A stretch of DNA of 41,104 bases from an uncultured Flaviramulus sp. (GCA_947487155.1 CANKVS010000036.1:1-41104); one strand, 5' to 3'. Counted from the first letter of the stretch, positions 25,125 to 35,522 are shown. The notes: a model not told the origin generated them from the sequence alone. Numbers and translations are program-made.

Positions 25125-26699
25125 ATGAATTCAGTTTTAGATTTTTTATCAAACATCATATGGTGGGTTTGGATTTTAATTGGGTTGCTCTTGGTTGCAA
25201 TTCGCGATATATTTTTTCAAAAAAAACACACTATTAGTCATAACTTCCCTATTATTGGGCATTTGCGCTACTGGTTAGAAAGCATTGGTCCTGAAATGCG
25301 TCAGTACTTTGTTGCTAATAATAGAGAAGAATTACCTTTTAATCGTATTGAACGTGGCTGGATTTATGCATCGGCAAAAAAGGAAAATAATTACGAAGGT
25401 TTTGGTACTGATAGAGATATTTATGCACATCAGCATATTTTTATTAATAACGCAATGATACCCTATCAAGTTAATAAAAATCACCCCAATAGCATTGATA
25501 AAACCTTTTTGCCTTGTGCTAAAGTTATGGGGGAGTTCAACAAACGAAAAAAACCTTATCGTCCAGCATCGGTCATAAATATTTCTGCAATGAGCTTTGG
25601 TTCGCTTTCTGCGAAAGCTGTAGAGTCATTAAACAAAGGCATTAAAATAGCCAATGCATACCACAATACAGGAGAAGGTGGTTTATCGCCATACCACGGT
25701 AATGGTGGCGATGTAGTATTTCATTTTGGAACGGGTTATTTTGGAGTTCGTAATGATGATGGTGGGTTTTCAATGAAAAAAATGGTGGAATTAGTTGAAA
25801 ACAATCCTTTTATTCGTGCTATAGAAGTTAAATTATCTCAAGGTGCAAAACCAGGAAAAGGTGGTGTACTACCAGGTGCAAAAATAACTAAAGAAATAGC
25901 AGGCATTCGTGGTGTTGAAGTTGGTAAAGATGTACTCTCTCCTCCAAATCATAAAGCATTTTCTAACATACCAGAAATGGTCGATTTTATAGAACGTATT
26001 GCTGAAGCTACAGGTTTACCTGTGGGCATTAAAGCTGCCATTGGAAAATTGGAACAATGGGAAGAATTAGCTAATTTCATGTTAAAAACTGGAAAAGGAC
26101 CAGATTTTATTACTGTTGATGGTGGTGAAGGCGGAACTGGAGCAGCACCTCCTAGTTTTGCAGATCATGTATCGCTACCTTGGGTGTATGGGTTTAGCGA
26201 TTTATATCGGCTTTTTAAAAATAAAGGTTTAAGCGAACGTATCGTTTTTATTGGAAGCGGTAAATTAGGGTTTCCTGCCAAAGCAGCCATGGCATTTGCT
26301 ATGGGTGCCGATTGTATTAATGTAGCACGAGAAGCTATGATGAGCATAGGCTGTATTCAAGCACAAATATGTCATACAAACCGCTGCCCTAGTGGTGTAG
26401 CTACGCAAAGTAAATGGTTGCAAAATGGTATTGACCCAACCTTAAAATCTGAACGATTAGCGCAATATTTTAAAACCTTTAAAAAAGAATTTATTGAAAT
26501 TACACATGCTGCGGGTTACGAGCACCCTTGTCAGTTTAAAATGAGTGATATGGAAATTAATGTTGATGACCATAATCTTTCTAAAGAGTTAAATAAAACC
26601 TATATGTATGAAAAAGTAGAAGTGCCTTTTTCTGGGATGCAAAATTTAAAAGATTGTTTATATTTGGGTGGTAATTTTAAAACCCCTAAAACTAATTAA
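25125..26699 (+). CDS. Membrane-anchored FMN-binding glutamate-synthase-family protein
   Basis: The product is 524 residues. An N-terminal membrane segment (about 8-27, NIIWWVWILIGLLLVAIRD) precedes a TIM-barrel FMN domain of the glutamate synthase type. Visible motifs are SAMSFGSLSAKAVESLNKG, NTGEGGLSPYHGNGGD, EVKLSQGAKPGKGGVLPG, DFITVDGGEGGTGAAP and the cysteine-rich CIQAQICHTNRCPSG. The amidotransferase domain and large beta-helix domain of true GltB are missing, so it should be called glutamate-synthase-like and may not make glutamate. It is immediately downstream of the M20 gene and followed by a small membrane protein gene after 4 bases. Confidence 0.92.
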   Translation: MNSVLDFLSNIIWWVWILIGLLLVAIRDIFFQKKHTISHNFPIIGHLRYWLESIGPEMRQYFVANNREELPFNRIERGWIYASAKKENNYEGFGTDRDIYAHQHIFINNAMIPYQVNKNHPNSIDKTFLPCAKVMGEFNKRKKPYRPASVINISAMSFGSLSAKAVESLNKGIKIANAYHNTGEGGLSPYHGNGGDVVFHFGTGYFGVRNDDGGFSMKKMVELVENNPFIRAIEVKLSQGAKPGKGGVLPGAKITKEIAGIRGVEVGKDVLSPPNHKAFSNIPEMVDFIERIAEATGLPVGIKAAIGKLEQWEELANFMLKTGKGPDFITVDGGEGGTGAAPPSFADHVSLPWVYGFSDLYRLFKNKGLSERIVFIGSGKLGFPAKAAMAFAMGADCINVAREAMMSIGCIQAQICHTNRCPSGVATQSKWLQNGIDPTLKSERLAQYFKTFKKEFIEITHAAGYEHPCQFKMSDMEINVDDHNLSKELNKTYMYEKVEVPFSGMQNLKDCLYLGGNFKTPKTN

Positions 26700-26703
26700 A
26701 TTT

Positions 26704-27228
26704 ATGGACGCCGACAGAATTATTGACTTATTTTTATTTGCAATTCCATCGCTAATTACAGGGTTAATTGCCTATTACTTTTTTAAAGAACACACCAAAA
26801 ATGAAGATGGTAGAAGGCGTTATTTATTAAAAAAAAAAATACAGGTTTCGGCATTACCGTTACGCTTACAAGCTTACGAGCGTTTAACGCTTTTTTTAGA
26901 ACGCATGTCGCCAAACAAACTTTTAATTAGAATTCCTCCAAACAATTTAAATAAGGAAAATTACGAAGCTTTACTTATACAAACCATAGAACAGGAAATT
27001 GAGCATAACTTAACCCAACAAATTTATATTAGTGATAAATGTTGGGGTATTATTTCGGCTGCAAAAAATGCTACAATTCAATTAATTAGAAAAGCAAGTA
27101 TGCTTGAAAAAACAGATACTGCCGATAAACTACGAGAAGTTATTTTAACTGAAATGATGGAACGACGTGCACCTAGCGATGCCGCTTTATCTTTTATAAA
27201 AGAAGAAGTTGCTAGTTTAGTAAATTAA
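26704..27228 (+). CDS. Small membrane-anchored protein conserved in Flavobacteriaceae (unknown)
   Basis: From the ATG at 26704 the product is 174 residues (MDADRIIDLFLFAIPSLITG). Its single membrane segment lies at about 7-25, followed by a charged, largely helical cytoplasmic part with RRRYLLKKKIQ, LRLQAYERLTLFLERM and MMERRAPSDAALSFIKEE. The frame can be read back to 26668, but that segment overlaps the preceding gene and adds no recognisable signal. I believe this is a conserved family of unknown function (DUF7935-like); the number is from memory. The last four bases overlap the patatin gene on the other strand. Confidence 0.85.
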   Translation: MDADRIIDLFLFAIPSLITGLIAYYFFKEHTKNEDGRRRYLLKKKIQVSALPLRLQAYERLTLFLERMSPNKLLIRIPPNNLNKENYEALLIQTIEQEIEHNLTQQIYISDKCWGIISAAKNATIQLIRKASMLEKTDTADKLREVILTEMMERRAPSDAALSFIKEEVASLVN

Positions 27229-28136
27229 TCCATACGTAGTTCGTTGAATTTGGCTTGTCTACATTTTTCTTTTGCATAATCAAATCCTTGTTGCCACCAA
27301 GAAACCATTAATTTTTTACTAAATATTAATGAATTTTCTGTTAGTTTTGAAGGTGTGTAATACAAATTAAGTGTTACATCTTTATTTTTAGCTGCTAGTT
27401 TTCCAATGGTAATATCGCTACGTTCTACTTGGTCTAACAAATGACCAAACAGATTAATCATTAAAGAAAATGGATTTTTACCTAGTACCTTATTATACTC
27501 CATATTTTCTTTTTCTAAAATAACAGCATCAATCTCTGTAGCTCCACGCAGAATAGCCTCTCTAATAGGTACTACACAACCTAAAGCACCATCGGCATAT
27601 TCAAAATTGTTTTTGGTTGCCAAAGACATAAAAGGAATATAGTTACACGAAATCCAAATCCAATCGCAAAACTCTTCATAATTAAATTCTTTAATCGATT
27701 TATACTCTACTCTGTTTTTAGATAAATTAGAAACTGTTACTACAACATCTTCTTTTGTTGCTTTAATTAAATTGTATTCTTCTTTTGTAAAATGCTTTTT
27801 TATATGACGCCTTAGCGCTTTACTTTCACCAAACGTGCGTTTCATTTTAATAAACTGCCAAAGTGTATTTATAAAATCTATAGATACGAATTCACGATTT
27901 CCTTTTTTACGAATAGCAAACGGGTTTACACTAAATATATTACTTTGAGTAACATTAGTAAAAACATTATAAATCTTATCAATCTTTCCAGCAGCCATAT
28001 GTGGCACTAATAAGCTCCCTGTAGAAGTCCCTAAATACATATCGTAATTATAGCCTTCTTCTTGTATTAAATACTGTGCCACTCCACCAGCATACGCACC
28101 TTTACTTCCTCCTCCAGATATTACTAATGCTCTCAT
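27225..28136 (-). CDS. Patatin-like phospholipase
   Basis: The product is 303 residues with the patatin Ser-Asp dyad: oxyanion GGGSKGAYAGG (8-18), nucleophile GTSTG with Ser38, and DGA with Asp182. It should hydrolyse an acyl ester of a lipid. It has no signal peptide or outer-membrane barrel and is therefore cytosolic or membrane-peripheral, unlike longer PlpD proteins. A basic stretch (KKGNREF, KALRRHIKKHF) may contact membranes. It converges with the small membrane protein gene with a 4-base tail overlap. Upstream it faces the giant T9SS gene across 192 bases with no ORF. Confidence 0.93.
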   Translation of the reverse strand: MRALVISGGGSKGAYAGGVAQYLIQEEGYNYDMYLGTSTGSLLVPHMAAGKIDKIYNVFTNVTQSNIFSVNPFAIRKKGNREFVSIDFINTLWQFIKMKRTFGESKALRRHIKKHFTKEEYNLIKATKEDVVVTVSNLSKNRVEYKSIKEFNYEEFCDWIWISCNYIPFMSLATKNNFEYADGALGCVVPIREAILRGATEIDAVILEKENMEYNKVLGKNPFSLMINLFGHLLDQVERSDITIGKLAAKNKDVTLNLYYTPSKLTENSLIFSKKLMVSWWQQGFDYAKEKCRQAKFNELRMD

Positions 28137-28328
28137 TTAACCGTTTTGTTTGTAAATATAATTAAGAACTAACAAAAAAGAATAGTTAAAAAATTAAAAT
28201 AACTCTAAGAAAAAATTACATCCCTAATATTGGGTATTTTGTAGAAAATATAAAGATAAATTCTTTCAAAACTGTGCTTAATAAAAAAGAATATCTATTT
28301 TAGTAACAGCTATTAACCCTAATTATAC

Positions 28329-31300
28329 ATGAGAAAAAATTATTATCTCGGTTCTTTACTATTCTTTATAATTACTATTTCCATCTTTGCTTTTAATAAA
28401 AACGAAATAGGTATTATTAATTTTAATATTGAAAAACCTAATATTGAAAGCCTTTCATTATCAATAAACAAAACAAATAAACTCCCTCCATCTGCAACTA
28501 TTTCTGGTACAGTACAGGTTTGCAAAGACGAAATACCCCAGCCAGAAATAACATTCACAGGGTCTGGGAGCACAGTTCCATATACGTTTACATACACTAT
28601 AAATGGAGGAGTAAACCAAACTATTACAACCATTGGATCCAATAATTCTATAAATCTTTCAGTAAACACTAGTAATATTGGCGTATTTGTTTACGAACTC
28701 ATTTCTGTTAGCGATAATACTGGAGATACTACTAACGAAAGTGGAACAGCTACAATAACCGTAACTGAACCTGCTGTAGATTTCACATTTAACAATGCTG
28801 GAACTTGTGCGGGAACACCAGTCGGTTTTACATCAAATGTTTCTGGAAATGCACCTTTTACTTATAATTGGAGTTTTGGAGATGGCACAACATCTACAAG
28901 TGCAAATCCAACACATGCATTTAATATTGTAGGCTGTGGTTCACAAAATGTAAATGTTACACTTACTGTTACAGACTCTAACGGATGTACTAATGCTATT
29001 ACCAAACCTATATTGGTTCAAGAAAAGCCAAGACTAGAATTTCGTGATATAGATAGTCCTTTTGACCCCTTTAATAATTGCGGGAACAACACTACCGATC
29101 CGTCATATACCATTAACGTTGGAATTGATAATGTTTCTGCTTCTTGCATAAACTCATACAATGTTGATTGGGGAGATGGAAGTCCAATAGAAAATAATGT
29201 TACATTTCCTGCCACACATACCTATACTCAGCTAGGTTCTTTTAATATGGATATAACAGGAATAGGAAGCAATTGTGATAACACCGTTACTTATTTAATT
29301 AAAAACTCTAGCAACCCTACTGGAGCTATAGTAAATCCGGGAAACACAGTAAACTTATGTACTCCCGTCTCTCCTATTGAATTCGCAATTGGTTCATGGG
29401 GAACTAATCCACCAGATACAAATTACTCTGTTGATTTTGGTGACGGTACCATTGAAAACTATACGCAGACACAATTAGAGGCTTCAACATATTTTAATAC
29501 TACAGATCCAGCAAATTCACAAGATTTTCCTATTCCGCATACGTATACAGAAACAAGTTGCCCAAACAGTTATATCGTTTTTTTAAATATTACAACATCG
29601 TGCGGACAAACTAATTTAACAGCTGGTCCTATTATTATTTTAAGAAAACCAGAAGTCGATTTTGAAGATCCACCTATTAGCTGTGTGAATACTTCAGTGC
29701 AGTTTGTAAATACATCTTTAGATGGTTATAGTAATAATTGTAGCATTAACGATGGTTACTATTGGGATTTTGGAGATAGCACCACATCTATACATAGAAA
29801 CCCAAGTCACATATACACAACTCCTGGAACTTATACAGTTTCTTTATATGCTGAAAACTCATGTGGCGTAACAAATACAGTAACTAAAAGCATTTGCATT
29901 GAACCTGAATTAACACCTAGCTTTACTTTAAATACTAATAATGGTTGCTCGCCTTTAGCTGTACAAATAACAAACACTACAGATTTAAGCCTAAGTTGTG
30001 GTACCGAAGTATATTTATGGGATGTCTCTTATGCTTCAGATTTTTGTGGAACAACTCCTGCGAATTGGATTTTCACTAATGGAACAGATGAAAATTCTGC
30101 TGCACCATCTATAAACTTTATAACAGCAGGAACTTACACGCTTACTCAAACTATTACAAATTCTTGCGGAAGCAATTCTATTTCTGAAACTATAGAGGTT
30201 AAACAACCACCAAATGCAACAGTAAATAGTATTTCTGATTTTTGCGGAACAGCATCTTTCAATCCTGTTGCGGTTGTTGATGACTGCGCTCCAAGCTCTG
30301 AAACCATAACTTACAGCTGGAGCTTTCCTGGAGGAAGTCCTACAACTGCAAATACTTTAGATCCAGGAACAATAGCTTATGCAACCCCAGGAAACTATCA
30401 AGTTACTTTTAGTGTTACAAATAGCTGTGGTACAACTATGGTAAACGAGAATTTTTCAGTAAACCCAATCCCAACAATTACCAATACAAATTTAGCGCAA
30501 ACGATTTGTTCAGGAACAGATACTGCTGAGGTTGTTTTAACTTCAAATCTAGCAAACACAACATATACTTGGACTGCAACAGCACCTGCTGGAGTTACGG
30601 GTTTTATTGCTTCTAGCAATACGAATACAATTCCTATTCAAACCATTTTTAATTCCAATAATACATCTGCAGATGTTACTTATATAGTAACGCCAACAAC
30701 TAATAGGTGTATTAGTAGTTCTGTAAATATTGTAATTACTGTAGATCCTGCACCAACTTTCACAAGTCAACCACAACCTGAAACAATTTGTTTAAATGGA
30801 ACTTTAACCCCATTATCAATTAGTGTTACAGGCGCAGGAACACCAACATATCAATGGTACAGTAATACAGTTGACAATAATACAACTGGCACTATTATAG
30901 CAGGAGAAACAACAACTATTTACACACCACCAAATAATCCAACTGGGGTTATATATTACTATTGTGTGGTTTCTTTTCCTTCTGGAGTTGGCTGTAACGA
31001 AATAACATCTAACACAGCTCGCATAGAAATTGTTGATGGTATTCAAATTGATACTGAACCTTTAGCAACTCAAAGCCTTTGTATTGGTGGAGATATAAAC
31101 ACTCCATTATCAGTAAACCATTCAGGTGGCACAGGCACAATTACTTATCAATGGTATACTAATACTACAAATTCTAATACTGGAGGAACATTAATTCCTG
31201 GCGCAACAAACATAAATTATACACCTCCTACTTTTAATACTTCTGGAAGTTATTATTACTATGTTGTTATTTCTGTAAGCGGAAATGGTTGTGGGGATAT

Positions 31301-34300
31301 AATTAGTAACACAGCAGAAGTTATTGTTGTTGACGACCCCATTATCACAAGTCAACCCATAGTTTCTCAAGAATTATGTCAAGGTACAATACCTCAAAAT
31401 TTAGAAGTTATAGCTAGCAGTGGATTAGGAAGTATTCACAATTACCAATGGTATGCTAACACAACCAATTCTAATACTGGAGGCACATTAATTACTGGAG
31501 CAACTAGCAGTATTTTTACACCTCCAACATCAGCAATTGGAAATATTTATTATTACTGTGTTATTACTCAACCAGGTCCCGGATGTGGTATCACAGGTGA
31601 TACGTCTTTAGTTACTATCAATGCTGCTCCAAATTTTACATCGCAGCCCATTTCTGAAACCATTTGTTTTGGAGACACTTTAAACACATTATCGGTTTTG
31701 GTTGCCAATGGAGTTGGCACACCAACTTACCAATGGTATACTAATACTATTGATGATGTTTTAACAGGAACCGTTATTACAGGTGAAACAAATACGACAT
31801 ATAATCCGCCAGCAACCAATATTGGAACTTTATATTATTATTGCATAGTTACATTTTCTGCAGGAGGGTGTACCGAAATAACTTCACAAACTGCTGAAAT
31901 CACAATCAATCAAACACCAAATATATCAGCAAAAACTACAACCATTTGTAGTGGCATTACGTTTCAAATCATTCCAGATTCATCCTCGGGAGATATTGTA
32001 CCCTCCGGAACACTTTACACTTGGACTACACCAACAATCAATCCTATTGGTTCTATCACTGGAGCTTCAAACGAAAACACGCCACAATCAGATATTAGCC
32101 AAACACTAACAAACAATACCACAAATCCAGCAATTGTCGCATACACTGTCACTCCAATTTCTGGTATTTGCCCTGGTACAGATTTCACAGTTACGGTTAC
32201 AGTTAATCCTTCAATAAGCATCACAACAAACCAAATAAATAGTAGTTGTCATTTAGCAAACAACGGATCTCTAGACATTTTAATTACTGGTGGAGTACCT
32301 TCTACAATGGGAAATCCATATCAAATTTCTTGGACTGGTCCAAATGGTTTTAATAGCACAAACGAAGATATTTCTAGCTTAGAACCTGGTGATTATACTG
32401 TAATTATTAACGATGATGGCGGTTGTCCATTTACAGAAACTTTTACTATTTTAGAACCAGATGAATTAATTTTTAGTAGTATTAATTTTGACCAAGAAAC
32501 AATCTCCTGCTTTGGAGCTAATGATGGCGAGATAGACATCAATGTTTCTGGAGGAACAATGCCATATACTTATAATTGGACATTAAACGGAAACCCATTT
32601 AACACTTCTGAAGATTTATCAAATTTAGGGCCAGGTGATTACCAAATAACCGTAACCGATGCTAATAGTTGCACACCAATTATTGAAAATTTCTCAATTA
32701 TTGAACCTAACCTACTACAGGCAAGCTTAATTAATCAAACAGATATAATTTGTTTTGGTGATGCTACTGGAGTAATTAATGTGGATGTCGTTGGCGGAAG
32801 ACTTATAGAAGTTTCAACAGGTGTTTTCGACTATAATTATACATGGACAGGACCTAATGGATTTACAAGTACATCGCAAAATATTTCAAATTTACTAGCA
32901 GGAACTTATAATTTAATAGTAACCGATAAATCCGGTTGCACAGATGCACTTCAAGTCATTTTAAATCAATCAGACGAAATCATTATCGACTATACGGCTA
33001 CCGAAATTGAATGCTACGGAGATAATAATGCATCAATCACAATCAATAATATTTCTGGAGGAAACTCTCCTTACAGTATTGCTTGGAGCAATTTAGGATC
33101 AGGAATGGTTCAAAATAACTTGTCAGCTGGAACATATATTATTACAGTAACAGATAATACAAATTGCGAAAAGCAAGCTACTGTTGTTATAGACGAAGCT
33201 CCATTATTCACAATAAACCCTGTTGTAAACCATGTATCTTGTTTTGGAGAAAATGACGCAAGTATTAGTTTAAATCTTGTTGGCGGTATAGCTCCCATCG
33301 CTTTAGTTTGGAACGATGACACTACCGCTGGAGTTGAACGAAATAATATAGGCCCTGGCACATACACTGTAACCATTACAGACGGAACACCTTGTATTAT
33401 CACTGAAATCTTTACCATAATAGAACCCGCAGCATTAGCGCTATCAGCAAACACAACCGATGCTTTAGATTGTGATGACGCCAATAGCGGCTCAATAAAT
33501 GCTATTGTTACGGGTGGCAGTCTTCCACTCACCTACTCGTGGTCTAATGGTACAAATACAGAAGACTTAACAAATACACCTCCAGGTGATTACACACTTA
33601 CTATTACAGATGCAAATGGCTGTACAATTTCAGATAGCTGGACGATTAATAGATTTAATCCGCTTGAAGTTGCAGTAGAAACAATAACAGATTTCGATTG
33701 TCAAACACGATATGTAAATCAAACCTTTATAGCTAATGTAATTGGTGGTATTCCCCCATATCAAATCAATTGGTCTAGCGGAATTATTAGCGGTGGAAAC
33801 AACGAAATAATGAACACCTCTCAAGATGGTTTAGTAATCTTAGATGTTACTGATAGTTTCGGTTGTACAACAAGTTTTTCTCATAATGTTGAAATCCCCG
33901 TTTTAGGTGATGCAAATTTTATTTCTAACTCAACAGCGTTTAGTACATATGGATTTTATTCCATTGAAGACCCTATTCAATTTACAAATACATCTCCTGG
34001 TGATTACATAAGTATTTCTTGGGATTTTGGAGATGGTAATTTTTCAGACGAAGAAAACCCAACACACACATACGTAGCTACTGGGTCTTATACTGTAACA
34101 CAAACTGTTACATATCCTTTTGGGTGTATATACACAAAATCTATCACATTAATTATTAAAAAGGGATACGAGCTAATTATGCCAAACGCGTTTACACCAA
34201 ATAACGATGGTATAAACGATGTTTTTAATCCTTCTTTTATCGCATTAAGCAATATGAAATTGGATGTTTATGATACTTGGGGAAGTATAGTATATTCTGA

Positions 34301-34442
34301 AGTTGGTGAAAACATAAAAGGGTGGAATGGAAAAATTAAAGATACAGAAGTCGAAAACGGAAATTATTACTACAAATTTTCTGGTGATACATTTTATGGA
34401 AAGACCATTACCTCAGAAGGTGCTTTTGTATTAATTAAGTAA
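28329..34442 (+). CDS. Giant T9SS cargo protein: PKD, Ig-like and SprB repeats with gliding-associated CTD
   Basis: The product is 2037 residues with a signal peptide (MRKNYYLGSLLFFIITISIFAF). Residues 100-720 hold about five or six PKD-type domains (YNWSFGDGTT at about 180, VDWGDGSP 279, YWDFGDST 477, SWSFPGGS 662). Four tandem Ig-like repeats with YQWY-NT-GT-I-GxT-YTPP lie near 841, 941, 1039 and 1136. A PKD-like block follows at about 1195-1295. Seven SprB-type repeats (CFGxNDG... GPGxYTVTITD) begin near 1307, 1394, 1474, 1561, 1637, 1714 and 1790, the last degenerate. One PKD domain follows at about 1898. The C-terminal 90 residues (NAFTPNNDGINDVF, WNGKIKD, NYYYKF) are a T9SS type B sorting domain. 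Likely a surface adhesin moved by gliding. Confidence 0.93.
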   Translation: MRKNYYLGSLLFFIITISIFAFNKNEIGIINFNIEKPNIESLSLSINKTNKLPPSATISGTVQVCKDEIPQPEITFTGSGSTVPYTFTYTINGGVNQTITTIGSNNSINLSVNTSNIGVFVYELISVSDNTGDTTNESGTATITVTEPAVDFTFNNAGTCAGTPVGFTSNVSGNAPFTYNWSFGDGTTSTSANPTHAFNIVGCGSQNVNVTLTVTDSNGCTNAITKPILVQEKPRLEFRDIDSPFDPFNNCGNNTTDPSYTINVGIDNVSASCINSYNVDWGDGSPIENNVTFPATHTYTQLGSFNMDITGIGSNCDNTVTYLIKNSSNPTGAIVNPGNTVNLCTPVSPIEFAIGSWGTNPPDTNYSVDFGDGTIENYTQTQLEASTYFNTTDPANSQDFPIPHTYTETSCPNSYIVFLNITTSCGQTNLTAGPIIILRKPEVDFEDPPISCVNTSVQFVNTSLDGYSNNCSINDGYYWDFGDSTTSIHRNPSHIYTTPGTYTVSLYAENSCGVTNTVTKSICIEPELTPSFTLNTNNGCSPLAVQITNTTDLSLSCGTEVYLWDVSYASDFCGTTPANWIFTNGTDENSAAPSINFITAGTYTLTQTITNSCGSNSISETIEVKQPPNATVNSISDFCGTASFNPVAVVDDCAPSSETITYSWSFPGGSPTTANTLDPGTIAYATPGNYQVTFSVTNSCGTTMVNENFSVNPIPTITNTNLAQTICSGTDTAEVVLTSNLANTTYTWTATAPAGVTGFIASSNTNTIPIQTIFNSNNTSADVTYIVTPTTNRCISSSVNIVITVDPAPTFTSQPQPETICLNGTLTPLSISVTGAGTPTYQWYSNTVDNNTTGTIIAGETTTIYTPPNNPTGVIYYYCVVSFPSGVGCNEITSNTARIEIVDGIQIDTEPLATQSLCIGGDINTPLSVNHSGGTGTITYQWYTNTTNSNTGGTLIPGATNINYTPPTFNTSGSYYYYVVISVSGNGCGDIISNTAEVIVVDDPIITSQPIVSQELCQGTIPQNLEVIASSGLGSIHNYQWYANTTNSNTGGTLITGATSSIFTPPTSAIGNIYYYCVITQPGPGCGITGDTSLVTINAAPNFTSQPISETICFGDTLNTLSVLVANGVGTPTYQWYTNTIDDVLTGTVITGETNTTYNPPATNIGTLYYYCIVTFSAGGCTEITSQTAEITINQTPNISAKTTTICSGITFQIIPDSSSGDIVPSGTLYTWTTPTINPIGSITGASNENTPQSDISQTLTNNTTNPAIVAYTVTPISGICPGTDFTVTVTVNPSISITTNQINSSCHLANNGSLDILITGGVPSTMGNPYQISWTGPNGFNSTNEDISSLEPGDYTVIINDDGGCPFTETFTILEPDELIFSSINFDQETISCFGANDGEIDINVSGGTMPYTYNWTLNGNPFNTSEDLSNLGPGDYQITVTDANSCTPIIENFSIIEPNLLQASLINQTDIICFGDATGVINVDVVGGRLIEVSTGVFDYNYTWTGPNGFTSTSQNISNLLAGTYNLIVTDKSGCTDALQVILNQSDEIIIDYTATEIECYGDNNASITINNISGGNSPYSIAWSNLGSGMVQNNLSAGTYIITVTDNTNCEKQATVVIDEAPLFTINPVVNHVSCFGENDASISLNLVGGIAPIALVWNDDTTAGVERNNIGPGTYTVTITDGTPCIITEIFTIIEPAALALSANTTDALDCDDANSGSINAIVTGGSLPLTYSWSNGTNTEDLTNTPPGDYTLTITDANGCTISDSWTINRFNPLEVAVETITDFDCQTRYVNQTFIANVIGGIPPYQINWSSGIISGGNNEIMNTSQDGLVILDVTDSFGCTTSFSHNVEIPVLGDANFISNSTAFSTYGFYSIEDPIQFTNTSPGDYISISWDFGDGNFSDEENPTHTYVATGSYTVTQTVTYPFGCIYTKSITLIIKKGYELIMPNAFTPNNDGINDVFNPSFIALSNMKLDVYDTWGSIVYSEVGENIKGWNGKIKDTEVENGNYYYKFSGDTFYGKTITSEGAFVLIK

Positions 34443-34449
34443 ACAAAGA

Positions 34450-35442
34450 ATGAAAATAAAAATACTAATCATTATTATAAGTTGTGTTTATTTAAAATCA
34501 AACGCGCAAGACCCTGTTTTTACGCAATATTTTCAAGTGCCAGAAACACTTAATCCTGGGTTTTCTGGTTTTGAAGACGCTACTTATTTTGGGTTAATCC
34601 ATAGAACACAATGGCCTAGTCTAGATTTAAGAGTAGATACAGAATATGCATTTTTTAATACATGGATAGAAAATGTTGGCGGCCTAGGTCTTAGTATTTT
34701 AAACCAGCATGAAAACAATACTAACTATAATCACTTGCAAGGAAACATAAACTATTCTTATCATGTACGACTAGCTAATGATTGGTATTTTAGACCAGCG
34801 ATAGAAGTTGGCTTTGGTACTAAATCCTTCAATTTTAGAAACTTGCTTTTATCTGATCAAATTAATATCAATTCTGGAGTAATAAATCCAGTTTCTGCAG
34901 ATATATTTGCATTAAATGCAAATCGAAATGTAACATTTTTTGACTTTACTGCTGGTTTTGTTTTCGATAAAAAAAACACCAGTAATGATAACGATTTATG
35001 GTTAGGTGCTTCCATTAAACACTTAAATAGACCCAACATTTCTTTTGTAGAAAATGGTCATGTGCCTCTGGATATTTTTTACTCTATACATGCTAACTAT
35101 AAATTCCCATACTTTGATTATAACGATATACTTATTTCTCTTAACTATATGCAACAGGGCGAATATAACAGGCTAGATGTAGGTACAACAATAAAACTAG
35201 ATAAATTAATGCTGGGTGCTATGGCAGTTACCAATCCTGCAAAAAATAGTATAAATAGCCATTTACTAACCTCTATAAATGCCTTTATTGGTTTAGAAAT
35301 GGAACGCTTACGATTTGGAGTGTCTTATGATTTTAATACTTCACAAATTGGCAGAACCAATGGCGTTTACGAACTTTCAATTACGTACTTAGCAGATTGC
35401 TTAATATGTAGAAATCCCGCAAATACAGAACGAAGAAAGTAA
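34450..35442 (+). CDS. PorP/SprF-family type IX secretion membrane protein
   Basis: The product is 330 residues with a signal peptide (MKIKILIIIISCVYLKSNAQ). The mature protein begins DPVFTQYFQVPETLNPGFSGFED, the PorP/SprF signature, and continues as alternating amphipathic strands typical of an outer-membrane beta-barrel (GNINYSYHVRL, RFGVSYDFNTS). SprF acts in T9SS secretion of the type B cargo SprB in Flavobacterium johnsoniae. Here the gene follows the giant cargo gene by 7 bases, so this PorP/SprF is probably its dedicated partner. Confidence 0.92.
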   Translation: MKIKILIIIISCVYLKSNAQDPVFTQYFQVPETLNPGFSGFEDATYFGLIHRTQWPSLDLRVDTEYAFFNTWIENVGGLGLSILNQHENNTNYNHLQGNINYSYHVRLANDWYFRPAIEVGFGTKSFNFRNLLLSDQININSGVINPVSADIFALNANRNVTFFDFTAGFVFDKKNTSNDNDLWLGASIKHLNRPNISFVENGHVPLDIFYSIHANYKFPYFDYNDILISLNYMQQGEYNRLDVGTTIKLDKLMLGAMAVTNPAKNSINSHLLTSINAFIGLEMERLRFGVSYDFNTSQIGRTNGVYELSITYLADCLICRNPANTERRK

Positions 35443-35460
35443 TTATCAATGAAAAAATCA

Positions 35461-35498
35461 TCATTGCGAATCACACCTTTTGTGTGATGTGGCAATCT
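35461..35498. repeat. REP-like hairpin between porP/sprF and the M1 peptidase gene
   Basis: ATCACAC (35470-35476) and GTGTGAT (35482-35488) form a perfect inner stem, and ATTGC (35463-35467) with GCAAT (35492-35496) extends it. TCATTGCGAA and GGCAATCTG at the borders resemble the family of the 17691 element. No clear T run follows, so it is better read as a dispersed repeat than as a terminator, although it lies between convergent genes. Confidence 0.7.
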
Positions 35499-35522
35499 GC
35501 CCAATTGAAATGTTTTTATAAT

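Noticed and set aside
33110..33532. 140-residue and several smaller minus-strand ORFs within the giant T9SS gene
   Set aside because: They mirror the Thr/Asn/Gly-rich repeats of the sense protein and have no independent signals.
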